Shown: positions 1 to 9,153, counted from the first letter of the stretch. The stretch is DNA of 64,000 nt from an uncultured Bacteroides sp. (GCA_947038155.1 CAMQVH010000008.1:1-64000), one strand, 5' to 3'. A program made the numbers and translations. The notes: generated by a model from the letters alone, not told the origin.

Positions 1-671
1 ATACAAATAGTAATAGTTATACTATCATTTATGCTTCGGTAATGGTTATTATCGTTGCATTCCTGCTGGCATTCGTTAGTTCTTCACTGAAAGCTACACA
101 AGACAAGAATGTGCAGTTGGACACTAAAAAACAGATTCTTGCTGCATTGAACATTAAAAATGTAGAAGACGCTGATGCCGAATATCAGAAATATGTAAAA
201 GGTGATATGCTGATGAACGTAGACGGCACGCTGACTGAAAACACAGGTGAGTTTGCTACCAACTACGAGAAAGAAGCAAAAGAACAACAACGTCTGCACG
301 TATTTGTATGCGATGTGGATGGCCAGACTAAATATGTATTTCCAGTTTACGGTGCCGGTCTTTGGGGTGCTATCTGGGGATATGTTGCTTTGAACGAGGA
401 TAAAGACACTGTTTACGGTGTTTATTTCTCACACGCAAGTGAGACACCGGGGTTGGGTGCTGAAATCGCAACTGACAAGTTCCAGAGTGAATTTACAGGC
501 AAGAAGACGCTGGAGAACGGTGCTGTTACTCTGGGCGTTGTAAAGAACGGCAAGGTAGAGAAACCTGAATATCAGGTGGACGGTATCTCTGGTGGTACAA
601 TTACTTCGGTAGGTGTGGACGCTATGCTGAAGGCCTGCCTGAATAGTTACATAAGTTTCTTAACTAAATAA
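1..671 (+). CDS. nqrC: Na+-translocating NADH:quinone reductase subunit C (5' partial)
   Basis: This is a subunit of the membrane Na+-pumping NADH:quinone oxidoreductase and carries a covalently bound FMN. The reading frame is open from base 3, before the first ATG at 42, and encodes TNSNSYTIIYAS upstream of it, so the true start lies outside the window. An N-terminal membrane helix (MVIIVAFLLAFVSS) is followed by a soluble FMN-binding domain. The C-terminal motif SGGTITS contains the Thr that carries FMN in this family. nqrD follows after 20 bp with a GGAGG ribosome binding site, in the usual nqr order. Identification is secure; only the 5' end is missing. Confidence 0.95.
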   Translation, partial: TNSNSYTIIYASVMVIIVAFLLAFVSSSLKATQDKNVQLDTKKQILAALNIKNVEDADAEYQKYVKGDMLMNVDGTLTENTGEFATNYEKEAKEQQRLHVFVCDVDGQTKYVFPVYGAGLWGAIWGYVALNEDKDTVYGVYFSHASETPGLGAEIATDKFQSEFTGKKTLENGAVTLGVVKNGKVEKPEYQVDGISGGTITSVGVDAMLKACLNSYISFLTK

Positions 672-691
672 TAAGGAGGAGGATAAAGAAT

Positions 692-1333
692 ATGGGACAA
701 CTGTTTTCAAAGAAGAATAAAGAAGTATTCTCTGCTCCATTGGGAATCGATAATCCGGTAACCGTACAGGTGCTTGGTATCTGTTCTGCACTTGCTGTTA
801 CTGCAAAGCTGGAACCCGCCATCGTGATGGGACTTTCAGTTACTGTGATTACAGCGTTTGCCAATGTCGTTATTTCACTGTTGCGTAAGACGATTCCAAA
901 TCGTATCCGTATCATCGTTCAGTTGGTAGTGGTTGCTGCTTTGGTTACCATCGTTAGTGAAATTCTGAAGGCGTTTGCATACGATGTAAGCGTACAGCTC
1001 TCTGTTTATGTAGGTTTGATCATTACCAACTGTATCCTGATGGGACGTCTGGAAGCATTTGCCATGCAGAACGGTCCTTGGGAATCATTCCTTGACGGAG
1101 TTGGTAACGGTCTGGGTTATGCCAAGATTCTGGTAATCGTAGCTTTCTTCCGCGAACTGCTCGGCTCGGGAACTTTGCTTGGTTTCAACATCCTGAATTA
1201 TGAGCCTATCCAGAATATCGGTTATGTAAACAACGGTCTGATGTTGATGCCGCCGATGGCATTGATTATCGTAGCTTGCATCATCTGGTATCAGCGTGCA
1301 CGTCACAAAGAACTGCAAGAAGAAAGTAATTAA
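692..1333 (+). CDS. nqrD: Na+-translocating NADH:quinone reductase subunit D
   Basis: This is an integral membrane subunit of Na+-NQR, 213 aa, which is the usual family length. Several hydrophobic helices are visible, with the conserved GRLEAFAMQNGPWESFLDGVGNGLGY stretch split around residues 110-135. NqrD and NqrE are homologous inverted-topology subunits that form the core of the Na+ channel and an intramembrane Fe-S site. The gene sits between nqrC (20 bp upstream) and nqrE (83 bp downstream). The start is supported by AAGGAGGAGG at about 673-682. Confidence 0.95.
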   Translation: MGQLFSKKNKEVFSAPLGIDNPVTVQVLGICSALAVTAKLEPAIVMGLSVTVITAFANVVISLLRKTIPNRIRIIVQLVVVAALVTIVSEILKAFAYDVSVQLSVYVGLIITNCILMGRLEAFAMQNGPWESFLDGVGNGLGYAKILVIVAFFRELLGSGTLLGFNILNYEPIQNIGYVNNGLMLMPPMALIIVACIIWYQRARHKELQEESN

Positions 1334-1416
1334 TATAAATGAAGGGTGAAGAAGGATGAATGAAGGTAACACTCATAAACTCGAAATTCTTCATTCTTAA
1401 TTCTTAATTAAAATAT

Positions 1417-2043
1417 ATGGAACATTTATTAAGTTTATTCGTCCGCTCCATCTTTGTGGACAACATGATATTCGCGTTCTTCTTGGGTATGTGCTCATAT
1501 CTGGCTGTATCGAAGAATGTGAAGACTGCCGTAGGACTGGGTATAGCCGTAACATTCGTGTTGCTGGTTACGCTTCCGGTGAACTATTTATTGCAAACCA
1601 AGGTGCTGGCTGCCAACGCTATCATTGAAGGTGTTGACCTCAGCTTCCTGAGTTTTATTCTTTTCATTGCCGTTATTGCCGGTATCGTGCAATTGGTGGA
1701 GATGGTGGTAGAACGTTTCAGCCCGTCGCTGTACGCTTCACTGGGTATCTTCCTGCCGTTGATCGCCGTTAACTGTGCTATCATGGGTGCTTCGCTGTTT
1801 ATGCAACAACGTATCAACGTAGGTCCGAGTGATCCGAAATACATTGGTGATATCTGGGATGCTCTTTCGTATGCACTCGGTTCGGGTATCGGCTGGCTGC
1901 TGGCTATCGTCGGTCTGGCTGCTATCCGTGAGAAAATGGCTTACTCTGATGTACCTGCTCCGCTGAAAGGTCTGGGTATCACATTTATCACTGTAGGTCT
2001 GATGGCAATCGCATTTATGTGTTTCTCTGGTTTGAACATCTAA
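1417..2043 (+). CDS. nqrE: Na+-translocating NADH:quinone reductase subunit E
   Basis: This 208-aa membrane subunit of Na+-NQR has six predicted helices and is homologous to NqrD. Diagnostic stretches are [21 protein letters not shown] near residues 13-33 and [16 protein letters not shown] in the middle; the Cys residues in these helices match the family's intramembrane iron site. It lies 83 bp after nqrD and 18 bp before nqrF, so it is almost certainly cotranscribed with both. Confidence 0.95.
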   Translation: MEHLLSLFVRSIFVDNMIFAFFLGMCSYLAVSKNVKTAVGLGIAVTFVLLVTLPVNYLLQTKVLAANAIIEGVDLSFLSFILFIAVIAGIVQLVEMVVERFSPSLYASLGIFLPLIAVNCAIMGASLFMQQRINVGPSDPKYIGDIWDALSYALGSGIGWLLAIVGLAAIREKMAYSDVPAPLKGLGITFITVGLMAIAFMCFSGLNI

Positions 2044-2061
2044 AAAGAAAGGAATAAGACA

Positions 2062-3336
2062 ATGGATATGAATTTAATATTATCAAGCATTGGGGTATTC
2101 CTTGTGGTTATTCTGTTGCTTGTTGTTATCTTGCTGGTTGCCAAGAAATTTCTGGTACCGTCAGGTAACGTGAAACTAACGATCAATGGCGAAACAGGAC
2201 TGGAAGTTGAATCCGGTTCCACGTTGCTTAATACGCTGGCCGTAAACGGTGTATTCCTGTCATCCGCTTGTGGTGGCAAGGGTTCTTGCGGACAGTGCAA
2301 ATGTCAGGTACTTGAAGGTGGCGGCGAAATCCTGCCTTCTGAAGTTCCTCACTTCAGCCGCAAACAGCAACAAGACCACTGGCGTCTGGGCTGTCAGGTG
2401 AAAGTGAAGAGTGACATGGCTATCAAGATCGACGAGTCTGTACTTGGTGTGAAAGAGTGGGAGTGCGAAGTGATCTCCAACAAGAACGTGGCTACATTTA
2501 TCAAAGAGTTTATCGTGGCATTGCCTAAAGGCGAACACATGGACTTTATCCCGGGTTCTTACGCACAGATCAAGATACCTAAATTCTCAATGGATTATGA
2601 TAAGGACATTGATAAGAGCCTGATCGGTGAAGAATATCTGCCTGCATGGGAGAAATTCGGTTTGCTGGGCTTGAAATGTAAGAATGAAGAGGAAACAATC
2701 CGTGCTTACTCTATGGCCAACTATCCTGCAGAAGGTGACCGTATCATGCTGACTGTACGTATCGCTACCCCTCCGTTCAAGCCGAAAGAACAAGGTCCCG
2801 GATTTATGGATGTAATGCCGGGTATCGCTTCTTCTTATATCTTTACGCTGAAACCGGGTGACAAGGTAATAATGAGTGGTCCTTATGGAGACTTCCATCC
2901 GATTTTCGACTCTAACAAGGAAATGATGTGGATCGGTGGTGGTGCCGGTATGGCTCCGTTGCGTGCACAGATCATGCACTTGACGAAAACATTGCATACG
3001 ACCGACCGCAAGATGTCTTACTTCTATGGTGCCCGTGCGCTGAACGAAGTATTCTATCTGGAAGACTTCCTGCAAATTGAAAAGGATTTCCCGAACTTCA
3101 CATTCCATCTGGCACTCGACCGTCCGGATCCTGCTGCTGATGCTGCCGGTGTGAAATATACTCCGGGTTTCGTACACAACGTAATTTATGAAACTTACTT
3201 GAAGAACCACGAAGCTCCTGAAGATATTGAATACTACATGTGTGGTCCTGGTCCGATGTCGAAAGCTGTAGAGAAGATGCTCGACGATCTGGGCGTTCCG
3301 GCTCAGAACCTGATGTTCGATAACTTTGGAGGATAA
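2062..3336 (+). CDS. nqrF: Na+-translocating NADH:quinone reductase subunit F
   Basis: This is the NADH-oxidising subunit of Na+-NQR, 424 aa. It has one N-terminal membrane helix (residues about 4-30). A plant-type 2Fe-2S ferredoxin domain follows, with Cys in SACGGKGSCGQCKCQ (about 70-81) and a fourth Cys near 112. The C-terminal half is an FAD/NAD reductase with RAYSMANYP (FAD) and GGGAGMAPLRAQ (NADH). It accepts electrons from NADH and passes them through FAD and 2Fe-2S to the rest of the complex. It is the last gene of the operon and is followed by a strong hairpin terminator. Confidence 0.96.
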   Translation: MDMNLILSSIGVFLVVILLLVVILLVAKKFLVPSGNVKLTINGETGLEVESGSTLLNTLAVNGVFLSSACGGKGSCGQCKCQVLEGGGEILPSEVPHFSRKQQQDHWRLGCQVKVKSDMAIKIDESVLGVKEWECEVISNKNVATFIKEFIVALPKGEHMDFIPGSYAQIKIPKFSMDYDKDIDKSLIGEEYLPAWEKFGLLGLKCKNEEETIRAYSMANYPAEGDRIMLTVRIATPPFKPKEQGPGFMDVMPGIASSYIFTLKPGDKVIMSGPYGDFHPIFDSNKEMMWIGGGAGMAPLRAQIMHLTKTLHTTDRKMSYFYGARALNEVFYLEDFLQIEKDFPNFTFHLALDRPDPAADAAGVKYTPGFVHNVIYETYLKNHEAPEDIEYYMCGPGPMSKAVEKMLDDLGVPAQNLMFDNFGG

Positions 3337-3392
3337 TCTTCGGAAGTTGATCTCCGGTCGGAAAGGACCGGAAGAATAACATAAAGAAACTG

Positions 3393-3436
3393 GCGGGAAA
3401 TCTGTAAAAGACAATGGTGCTTTTCAGATTTCCCGC
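3393..3436 (+). terminator. Strong hairpin terminator after nqrF
   Basis: The arm GCGGGAAATCTG (3393-3404) pairs perfectly with CAGATTTCCCGC (3425-3436). The stem continues inward through AAAAG/CTTTT, and TTTCTTT follows. It lies 56 bp past the nqrF stop. A smaller hairpin, CCGGTC/GACCGG, lies just upstream at about 3354-3371. The fit to an intrinsic terminator of the nqr operon is good. Confidence 0.85.
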
Positions 3437-3478
3437 TTTCTTTATGCACTATCTTACCGAATCTTTTCGTCCTTTTTG

Positions 3479-3486
3479 TATCTTTG
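3479..3486 (+). promoter_or_regulatory. Bacteroides -7 box (TATCTTTG) 5 nt before helicase ATG
   Basis: TATCTTTG matches the Bacteroides -7 consensus TAnnTTTG exactly. Only five bases separate it from the ATG at 3492. A transcript starting the usual few bases after this box would have almost no 5' leader. No clear TTTG -33 element is seen at the normal distance. Confidence 0.6.
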
Positions 3487-3491
3487 TCCCC

Positions 3492-4826
3492 ATGTTAGAG
3501 AAAAATGAAATAATACAGTCCGCTCTTCAGAATTTGAAGATTGAATCTTTGAACCCGATGCAGGAAGCTGCGCTCGAACAGGGCACGGGCAGGAAAGATG
3601 TTATCCTGTTGTCACCGACAGGATCGGGCAAGACATTGGCTTATCTTTTGCCTCTGTTGCTTACCCTAAAACCGAATGATGACAGCGTGCAGGTGCTGAT
3701 TCTGGTGCCTTCCCGTGAGTTGGCTTTACAGATAGATACCGTGTTCCGGAGCATGGGAACTTCCTGGAAAACGTGTTGCTGCTACGGCGGGCATCCCATT
3801 GCCGAAGAAAAGAAAAGCATTGCAGGAAATCATCCTGCCATTATCCTTGGTACTCCGGGACGTATCACTGATCATCTGTCCAAAGGGAATTTTGATCCCG
3901 AAACAATCGAGACTTTGATTATCGATGAGTTTGATAAGTCGCTGGAGTTCGGCTTTTATGATGAGATGGCAGAGATCATCACCCAGCTTCCGGGATTAAA
4001 GAAACGTATGCTGCTGTCGGCTACTGATGCCGAAGAAATTCCTCAGTTTACGGGACTGAACCGGACAGTCAAACTGGATTTTCTTCCGGAGGCAACCGAA
4101 GAACAGGAAAACCGGTTGAAGCTGATGAAGGTGCTTTCTCCTTCCAAAGATAAGATTGATACGCTTTACAACTTGCTTTGTTCATTGGGAAGCAGCTCCA
4201 GCATTGTCTTCTGCAATCATCGGGATGCGGTAGACCGTGTGCATAAGCTGCTCGAAGATAAGAAACTATCAGCCGAACGTTTTCATGGGGGTATGGAACA
4301 GCCGGATCGGGAACGGGCATTGTATAAGTTCCGTAACGGAAGCTGCCATGTACTGATCTCTACCGACCTCGCTGCCCGTGGACTTGATATTCCGGAGATA
4401 GAGCATATCATTCACTATCATCTGCCTGTAAACGAGGAAGCGTTTACACATCGTAACGGACGTACAGCGCGTTGGGACGCAACAGGTACTTCTTATCTGA
4501 TTCTTCACGCAGAAGAAAAACTACCGGAATATATTCCCGAAGATATAGAAACGATGGAACTGCCGGAAAATCCTTCGCGTCCTCCTAAATCTGTCTGGAC
4601 TACTATATATATAGGTAAAGGAAAGAAGGAAAAACTGAGCCGGATGGACATTGCCGGATTCCTTTATAAAAAAGGTAATCTGACCCGTGAAGATGTAGGT
4701 GCGATTGATGTGAAAGAACATTATGCTTTTGTTGCCGTTCGTCGGGCAAAAGTGAAGCAACTCCTGAATCTTATTCAAGGGGAAAAAATCAAAGGAATGA
4801 AGACTATCATTGAGGAAGCCAAATAA
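3492..4826 (+). CDS. DEAD-box RNA helicase, DbpA-like
   Basis: This is an ATP-dependent RNA helicase of about 444 aa. Motifs run in order: LNPMQEAAL (Q motif), SPTGSGKT (Walker A), PSRELALQ, GTPGR, DEFD in place of DEAD, SAT, then STDLAARGLDIPEIEHIIHYHLP and HRNGRTAR. The last roughly 75 residues (VWTTIYIGKGKKEKLSR onward) match the DbpA/CsdA-type RNA-binding domain, suggesting a ribosome-assembly role. I chose ATG 3492 rather than an in-frame ATG at 3414. The earlier start would lie inside the nqrF terminator hairpin and upstream of the -7 box, and its extra residues do not look like protein. Confidence 0.9.
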   Translation: MLEKNEIIQSALQNLKIESLNPMQEAALEQGTGRKDVILLSPTGSGKTLAYLLPLLLTLKPNDDSVQVLILVPSRELALQIDTVFRSMGTSWKTCCCYGGHPIAEEKKSIAGNHPAIILGTPGRITDHLSKGNFDPETIETLIIDEFDKSLEFGFYDEMAEIITQLPGLKKRMLLSATDAEEIPQFTGLNRTVKLDFLPEATEEQENRLKLMKVLSPSKDKIDTLYNLLCSLGSSSSIVFCNHRDAVDRVHKLLEDKKLSAERFHGGMEQPDRERALYKFRNGSCHVLISTDLAARGLDIPEIEHIIHYHLPVNEEAFTHRNGRTARWDATGTSYLILHAEEKLPEYIPEDIETMELPENPSRPPKSVWTTIYIGKGKKEKLSRMDIAGFLYKKGNLTREDVGAIDVKEHYAFVAVRRAKVKQLLNLIQGEKIKGMKTIIEEAK

Positions 4827-5316
4827 AGGGAGCCGAAAAACAACAGGTGTTCTCAAAGCTGAAAGGTGAATTTCAAGAACCAAATAGGTGATTGGGATGC
4901 TGACAATGACGAGATGATCGGCTTTGTCATTACAAATAATATCATTCTTTTGAAGTGAGAGACGTCTCTCATGGATGACAGACTAAAATGATAGTAAAGA
5001 ACAATTTTGTGACAGTCTCCATTTCTTCTCTTTTGGGAAGGTATTGGAGACTTCTTTCTTTCTGACTTATTTTTATAATTTTAGTCTCATCGCTTGTTAG
5101 GGTGAGAAATCCTCGTTTTTCTCTGTCTTTCTTAATAAATATTCATTTTATAACCGTTTTCCTTTCACTCTGTAACCGATTATTTCCCACAGGTTATATT
5201 TTCGCCTTTTATCCCTTGCTTGATATGTATAGATAACAATATGGTGTATATATCTTGTATAAACCAATAAAAAGAAAGAGAAATCTGCTTTAAAACAGTA
5301 TTTTTATAAGGAAAGA
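4827..5316. other. Intergenic region with several dyads, no convincing gene
   Basis: About 490 bp lie between the helicase and the serC promoter. There is a perfect 16-bp palindrome TGAGAGACGTCTCTCA at 4956-4971. The pair AGTCTCCA (5014-5021) and TGGAGACT (5045-5052) could form another stem, and a further GTCTCA follows near 5083. The repeated GTCTC/GAGAC words suggest protein binding or RNA folding, but this is inference. A GTG-started 29-codon ORF at 4866 has no recognisable product and is not called. Confidence 0.4.
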
Positions 5317-5347
5317 TTTGTGCACCGGAAATAAATTCGTAAATTCG
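5317..5347 (+). promoter_or_regulatory. serC promoter (TTTG-N19-TAAATTCG)
   Basis: TTTG at 5317-5320 is followed after exactly 19 bp by TAAATTCG at 5340-5347. This is a near match to the Bacteroides primary sigma-factor pattern TTTG-N19-21-TAnnTTTG. It leaves a leader of roughly 50 nt before the serC ATG at 5400. Confidence 0.6.
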
Positions 5348-5399
5348 CAAGGTCAAAAGACATAAACTAACGAAATGTTAAACCAAAAACAAACTTCAA

Positions 5400-6467
5400 A
5401 TGAAAAAGCATAATTTCAATGCAGGACCTTCCATTCTTCCGCGTGAGGTGATAGAGGATACAGCGAAGGCTATTTTAGATTTCAACGGCTCTGGTCTCTC
5501 CCTGATGGAAATCAGTCACCGCGCCAAAGACTTCCAACCTGTGGTTGACGAAGCAGAGGCATTATTCAAGGAATTACTCAATATCCCCGAAGGTTATTCG
5601 GTACTGTTCCTTGGTGGTGGTGCTAGTATGGAGTTCTGCATGGTACCTTTCAACTTCCTTGAAAAAAAGGCTGCTTATCTGAATACAGGTGTGTGGGCAA
5701 AGAAAGCAATGAAAGAAGCTAAGGGGTTTGGTGAAGTCGTAGAAGTTGCTTCTTCCGCTGAAGCTACATATACTTACATCCCGAAAGATTACACAATTCC
5801 TGCTGACGCAGATTATTTCCACATAACTACCAATAACACGATTTACGGTACAGAATTAAAAGAAGATCTCAATTCTCCGGTTCCGATGGTTGCCGATATG
5901 TCTTCTGATATTTTCTCTCGTCCGATCGACGTATCCAAATATATCTGTATCTATGGTGGTGCGCAGAAAAATCTGGCTCCTGCCGGTGTTACATTCGTTA
6001 TCGTGAAGAATGATGCGGTAGGTAAAGTTTCTCGTTACATCCCATCAATGCTGAACTATCAGACTCACATCGATAACGGTTCTATGTTCAACACTCCTCC
6101 GGTAGTGCCTATCTATGCTGCACTGTTAAACCTGCGTTGGATTAAGGCACAGGGTGGTGTGAAAGAAATGGAACGTCGTGCTATCGAAAAGGCTGATATG
6201 CTGTACGCTGAAATCGATCGTAACAAACTGTTCGTAGGTACTGCTGCCAAAGAAGACCGTTCACGCATGAACATCTGTTTCGTGATGGCTCCCGAATACA
6301 AGGATCTGGAAGCTGACTTCATGAAGTTCGCTACAGAAAAAGGTATGGTAGGTATCAAAGGACACCGTTCAGTGGGTGGTTTCCGTGCATCTTGCTACAA
6401 TGCTCTGCCGAAAGAAAGCGTACAAGCTTTGATCGACTGCATGCAGGAATTTGAAAAACTTCATTAA
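5400..6467 (+). CDS. serC: Phosphoserine aminotransferase
   Basis: This PLP enzyme transaminates 3-phosphohydroxypyruvate with glutamate to O-phosphoserine in serine synthesis; family members can also act in pyridoxine synthesis. The 355 aa match the usual length of about 360. The N-terminus [15 protein letters not shown] and [12 protein letters not shown] are diagnostic. GGGASMEF near residue 75 binds PLP phosphate, and the Schiff-base Lys lies in [13 protein letters not shown]. The next gene is a phosphoglycerate dehydrogenase, so two steps of the serine pathway are paired. Confidence 0.96.
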   Translation: MKKHNFNAGPSILPREVIEDTAKAILDFNGSGLSLMEISHRAKDFQPVVDEAEALFKELLNIPEGYSVLFLGGGASMEFCMVPFNFLEKKAAYLNTGVWAKKAMKEAKGFGEVVEVASSAEATYTYIPKDYTIPADADYFHITTNNTIYGTELKEDLNSPVPMVADMSSDIFSRPIDVSKYICIYGGAQKNLAPAGVTFVIVKNDAVGKVSRYIPSMLNYQTHIDNGSMFNTPPVVPIYAALLNLRWIKAQGGVKEMERRAIEKADMLYAEIDRNKLFVGTAAKEDRSRMNICFVMAPEYKDLEADFMKFATEKGMVGIKGHRSVGGFRASCYNALPKESVQALIDCMQEFEKLH

Positions 6468-6482
6468 TAATATAAATAGAGT

Positions 6483-6553
6483 CACCACAGATTGCACGGA
6501 TTTACACTGAAATCTTATTGAATATAGTGTGTAGACCGGTGAAATCTGTGGTG
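6483..6553. repeat. Inverted repeat between serC and serA
   Basis: CACCACAGATT (6483-6493) is repeated inverted as AATCTGTGGTG (6543-6553), with smaller internal dyads (TTTACAC/GTGTAGA). The words resemble a palindromic CACAGATT...AATCTGTG element that I remember as common between bacterial genes, but that is memory, not a search. It could act as a partial terminator or mRNA-stabilising stem inside the serC-serA operon. Confidence 0.6.
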
Positions 6554-6581
6554 AATCTTTTTTAAAAGATACAGATAAATT

Positions 6582-7502
6582 ATGAAAGTACTTGTAGCTA
6601 CTGAAAAACCGTTTGCCAAAGTTGCTGTAGACGGTATCCGTAAAGAAATCGAAGCAGCCGGATATGAGCTTGCTTTGCTGGAGAAATATACCGATAAAGC
6701 ACAGTTGCTGGATGCAGTGAAAGATGCTAACGCTATCATTATCCGTAGTGATATTATTGATGCAGAGGTGCTGGATGCTGCTAAAGAACTGAAGATTGTA
6801 GTTCGTGCCGGTGCCGGATACGATAATGTAGACCTGGCTGCTGCTACCGCTCACAATGTTTGCGTGATGAATACTCCGGGACAGAACTCCAATGCTGTTG
6901 CCGAACTGGCATTGGGTATGATGGTATACGCCGTTCGTAACTTCTATAACGGTACTTCCGGCACAGAATTGATGGGCAAGAAACTGGGTATCCATGCATA
7001 CGGAAACGTTGGTCGCAACGTTGCCCGTGTAGCCAAAGGCTTCGGAATGGAAGTGTACGCTTACGACGCTTTCTGCCCGAAAGAAGTGATCGAAAAAGAT
7101 GGCGTGAAGGCACTTGACTCTGCAGAAGAACTGTACAAGACTTGTCAGGTAGTGTCTCTTCACATCCCGGCAACTGCTGAAACGAAGAACTCTATCAACT
7201 ACGCTCTGCTGAAAGATATGCCGAAAGGCGCTATGTTGGTGAATACTGCCCGCAAGGAAGTGATCAACGAAGCCGAGCTGATCAAATTGATGGAAGACCG
7301 TGCCGACTTCAAGTATATGACAGATATCATGCCTGCTGCTAATGCGGAATTTGCTGAGAAGTTTGCAGGACGTTATTTCTCTACTCCGAAGAAGATGGGG
7401 GCACAGACTGCCGAAGCAAATATCAATGCCGGTATTGCTGCCGCTCAACAGATTGTCGGTTTCCTGAAAGACGGCTGCGAGAAGTTCAGAGTAAACAAAT
7501 AA
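6582..7502 (+). CDS. serA: D-3-phosphoglycerate dehydrogenase (short form)
   Basis: This NAD-dependent 2-hydroxyacid dehydrogenase oxidises 3-phosphoglycerate in the first step of serine synthesis. It has 306 aa and no C-terminal ACT regulatory domain, so classical serine feedback is unlikely. The N-terminal substrate domain contains VVRAGAGYDNVD. The nucleotide motif is YGNVGRNVARVAKGFG, and SLHIPATAETKNSINYALL and VNTARKEVINE follow. The family's usual catalytic His in the GAQTAEA region is not obvious, which is worth noting. It is adjacent to serC, 114 bp downstream. Confidence 0.88.
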   Translation: MKVLVATEKPFAKVAVDGIRKEIEAAGYELALLEKYTDKAQLLDAVKDANAIIIRSDIIDAEVLDAAKELKIVVRAGAGYDNVDLAAATAHNVCVMNTPGQNSNAVAELALGMMVYAVRNFYNGTSGTELMGKKLGIHAYGNVGRNVARVAKGFGMEVYAYDAFCPKEVIEKDGVKALDSAEELYKTCQVVSLHIPATAETKNSINYALLKDMPKGAMLVNTARKEVINEAELIKLMEDRADFKYMTDIMPAANAEFAEKFAGRYFSTPKKMGAQTAEANINAGIAAAQQIVGFLKDGCEKFRVNK

Positions 7503-7603
7503 TGAGATGAATCGTAAGACTGCTTATCGTTGCTCAGTCACTTATTTGATGATAGGTGCTGGTGTACATTAAGTAGTATATTCAGAAATATGTTATCAGA
7601 TTT

Positions 7604-7626
7604 CGCCCTCGGCTTTTGCGAGGGCG
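7604..7626 (+). terminator. GC-rich hairpin after serA
   Basis: CGCCCTCG (7604-7611) pairs perfectly with CGAGGGCG (7619-7626) around a 7-nt loop. It lies about 100 bp after the serA stop and 37 bp before the DUF1015 gene. It lacks a clear T-tract, so it may attenuate rather than stop transcription. Confidence 0.55.
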
Positions 7627-7662
7627 TATCTGTTCTACTAATCTTAAAACATACCATGACTT

Positions 7663-8910
7663 ATGGCTATTATCAAACCTTTTAAAGGCATTCGCCCTCC
7701 ACAAGACCTGGTTGAACAGGTTGCTTCCCGTCCTTACGATGTGTTAAACTCAGAAGAAGCGCGTACAGAAGCAGCAGGAAACGAAAAATCCCTTTATCAT
7801 ATCATTAAGCCCGAGATTGACTTTCCTGTTGGTACGGATGAACACGATGAATGTGTTTATGAGAAAGCTGCCGAAAACTTCCGGCTGTTTCAGGATAAAG
7901 GCTGGTTAGTGCAGGATGCTAAGGAAAACTATTACATCTATGCCCAGACCATGAACGGGAAAACCCAGTACGGGCTGGTAGTAGGCGCTTATGTTCCTGA
8001 CTATATGAACGGTATCATCAAGAAGCATGAGCTTACCCGTCGTGACAAGGAAGAAGACCGTATGAAGCACGTCCGCGTGAATAATGCGAATATCGAACCT
8101 GTATTCTTTGCTTATCCCGATAATGCGAAACTGGATACGATCATTCGGAAATACACTGCCGAAAAGCCTGTCTACGATTTTATCGCTCCAGGTGACGGCT
8201 TCGGACATACTTTCTGGATTGTTGACCAGGACGAAGATATCGCTGCAATTACTGCAGAATTTGCTAAAATGCCGGCACTATATATTGCCGACGGACATCA
8301 TCGTTCCGCTGCCGCTGCTCTGGTAGGTGCCGAGAAAGCAAAGCAAAATGCGAATCATCGTGGCGATGAAGAGTATAACTATTTCATGGCTGTATGTTTC
8401 CCTGCCAATCAATTGACTATCATCGACTATAACCGTGTAGTAAAAGACCTCAACGGGCTGACTCCCGAACAATTTCTTGCTGCATTGGATAAGAACTTTG
8501 TTGTAGAAGAAAAGGGTACTGATATCTACAAACCGTCCGGTTTGCACAATTTCTCTCTCTATCTTGGCGACAAGTGGTATAGTCTGACAGCAAAGGCAGG
8601 TACATACAATGACAATGATCCTATCGGCGTGCTTGACGTTACTATTTCTTCCAATCTGATTTTAGACGAGATTTTAGGAATCAAAGATCTCCGTTCGGAT
8701 AAGCGTATCGACTTTGTAGGCGGTATCCGCGGTTTGGGAGAATTGAAGAAGCGTGTTGACAGTGGAGAAATGAAAGTAGCTCTGGCTCTTTATCCTGTAT
8801 CCATGAAGCAGCTGATGGATATTGCCGATACTGGCAACATTATGCCTCCCAAAACGACTTGGTTCGAACCGAAACTTCGTTCAGGACTGGTTATCCATAA
8901 GTTGGATTAA
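7663..8910 (+). CDS. DUF1015 family protein
   Basis: This 415-aa cytosolic protein matches the DUF1015 family (N-terminus AIIKPFKGIRPPQDLVEQVASRPYDVLNSEEAR; HELTRRDKEEDRMKH; YIADGHHRSAAA). The family is widespread and often sits beside serC and serA, as here. That genetic linkage suggests a role tied to serine metabolism, but the reaction is unknown to me. The conserved DGHHR segment looks like a catalytic or binding site. A terminator at 8934-8983 follows. Confidence 0.85.
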   Translation: MAIIKPFKGIRPPQDLVEQVASRPYDVLNSEEARTEAAGNEKSLYHIIKPEIDFPVGTDEHDECVYEKAAENFRLFQDKGWLVQDAKENYYIYAQTMNGKTQYGLVVGAYVPDYMNGIIKKHELTRRDKEEDRMKHVRVNNANIEPVFFAYPDNAKLDTIIRKYTAEKPVYDFIAPGDGFGHTFWIVDQDEDIAAITAEFAKMPALYIADGHHRSAAAALVGAEKAKQNANHRGDEEYNYFMAVCFPANQLTIIDYNRVVKDLNGLTPEQFLAALDKNFVVEEKGTDIYKPSGLHNFSLYLGDKWYSLTAKAGTYNDNDPIGVLDVTISSNLILDEILGIKDLRSDKRIDFVGGIRGLGELKKRVDSGEMKVALALYPVSMKQLMDIADTGNIMPPKTTWFEPKLRSGLVIHKLD

Positions 8911-8933
8911 GACATATTTTATATAGAAAATAG

Positions 8934-8983
8934 AGCGGTCAATCTCTCACAATTAACAGGACATTTGTGACAGATTGACCGCT
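8934..8983 (+). terminator. Terminator hairpin whose 3' arm begins a repeat array
   Basis: AGCGGTCAATCT (8934-8945) pairs perfectly with AGATTGACCGCT (8972-8983), and an inner CACAA/TTGTG stem lengthens it. TGTTTTTG follows, as expected for an intrinsic terminator of the DUF1015 gene. The 3' arm contains GACCGCTTG, which is also the first unit of the 22-bp repeat array downstream. Confidence 0.8.
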
Positions 8984-9107
8984 TGTTTTTGTATAAATGA
9001 CCGCCCGATTCTGTTAAAACGACCGCCCGACTACATCCAATTGACCGCTTGATTGCATCCCATCGACCGCTTGACTGCATGAAATGAAGCGCTCGTTTCA
9101 ATGAGAT
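8976..9107. repeat. 22-bp tandem repeat array A (GACCGCYYGAYT core)
   Basis: GACCGC recurs at 8977, 8999, 9021, 9043 and 9065, exactly every 22 bp. Each is followed by YYGAYT or a variant and then about ten less conserved bases. A sixth, decayed unit (GAAGCGCTCG) starts at 9086. The array fills most of the gap between the DUF1015 and YigZ genes. No ORF of note crosses it. Confidence 0.85.
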
Positions 9108-9153
9108 ACTCTAATATTTTTGAACAGCAGATGGAATTTCGTCAGGAAAGCCG

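Noticed and set aside
2587..3414. Long minus-strand ORF of 275 codons over nqrF
   Set aside because: It lies fully antisense to a clear nqrF gene, has no recognisable motif and no promoter; it is a codon-bias shadow.
4866..4955. GTG-started 29-codon ORF after the helicase
   Set aside because: It is short, has a non-ATG start, no family and no promoter; it is likely chance.
6369..7448. Minus-strand ORF of 359 codons over serA
   Set aside because: It is antisense to serA, rich in His, Ser and Cys as typical of shadows, with no known family.
8976..9107. CRISPR array
   Set aside because: The unit is only 22 bp in total, the cores are degenerate and there is no room for 30-bp spacers; no cas genes are present.
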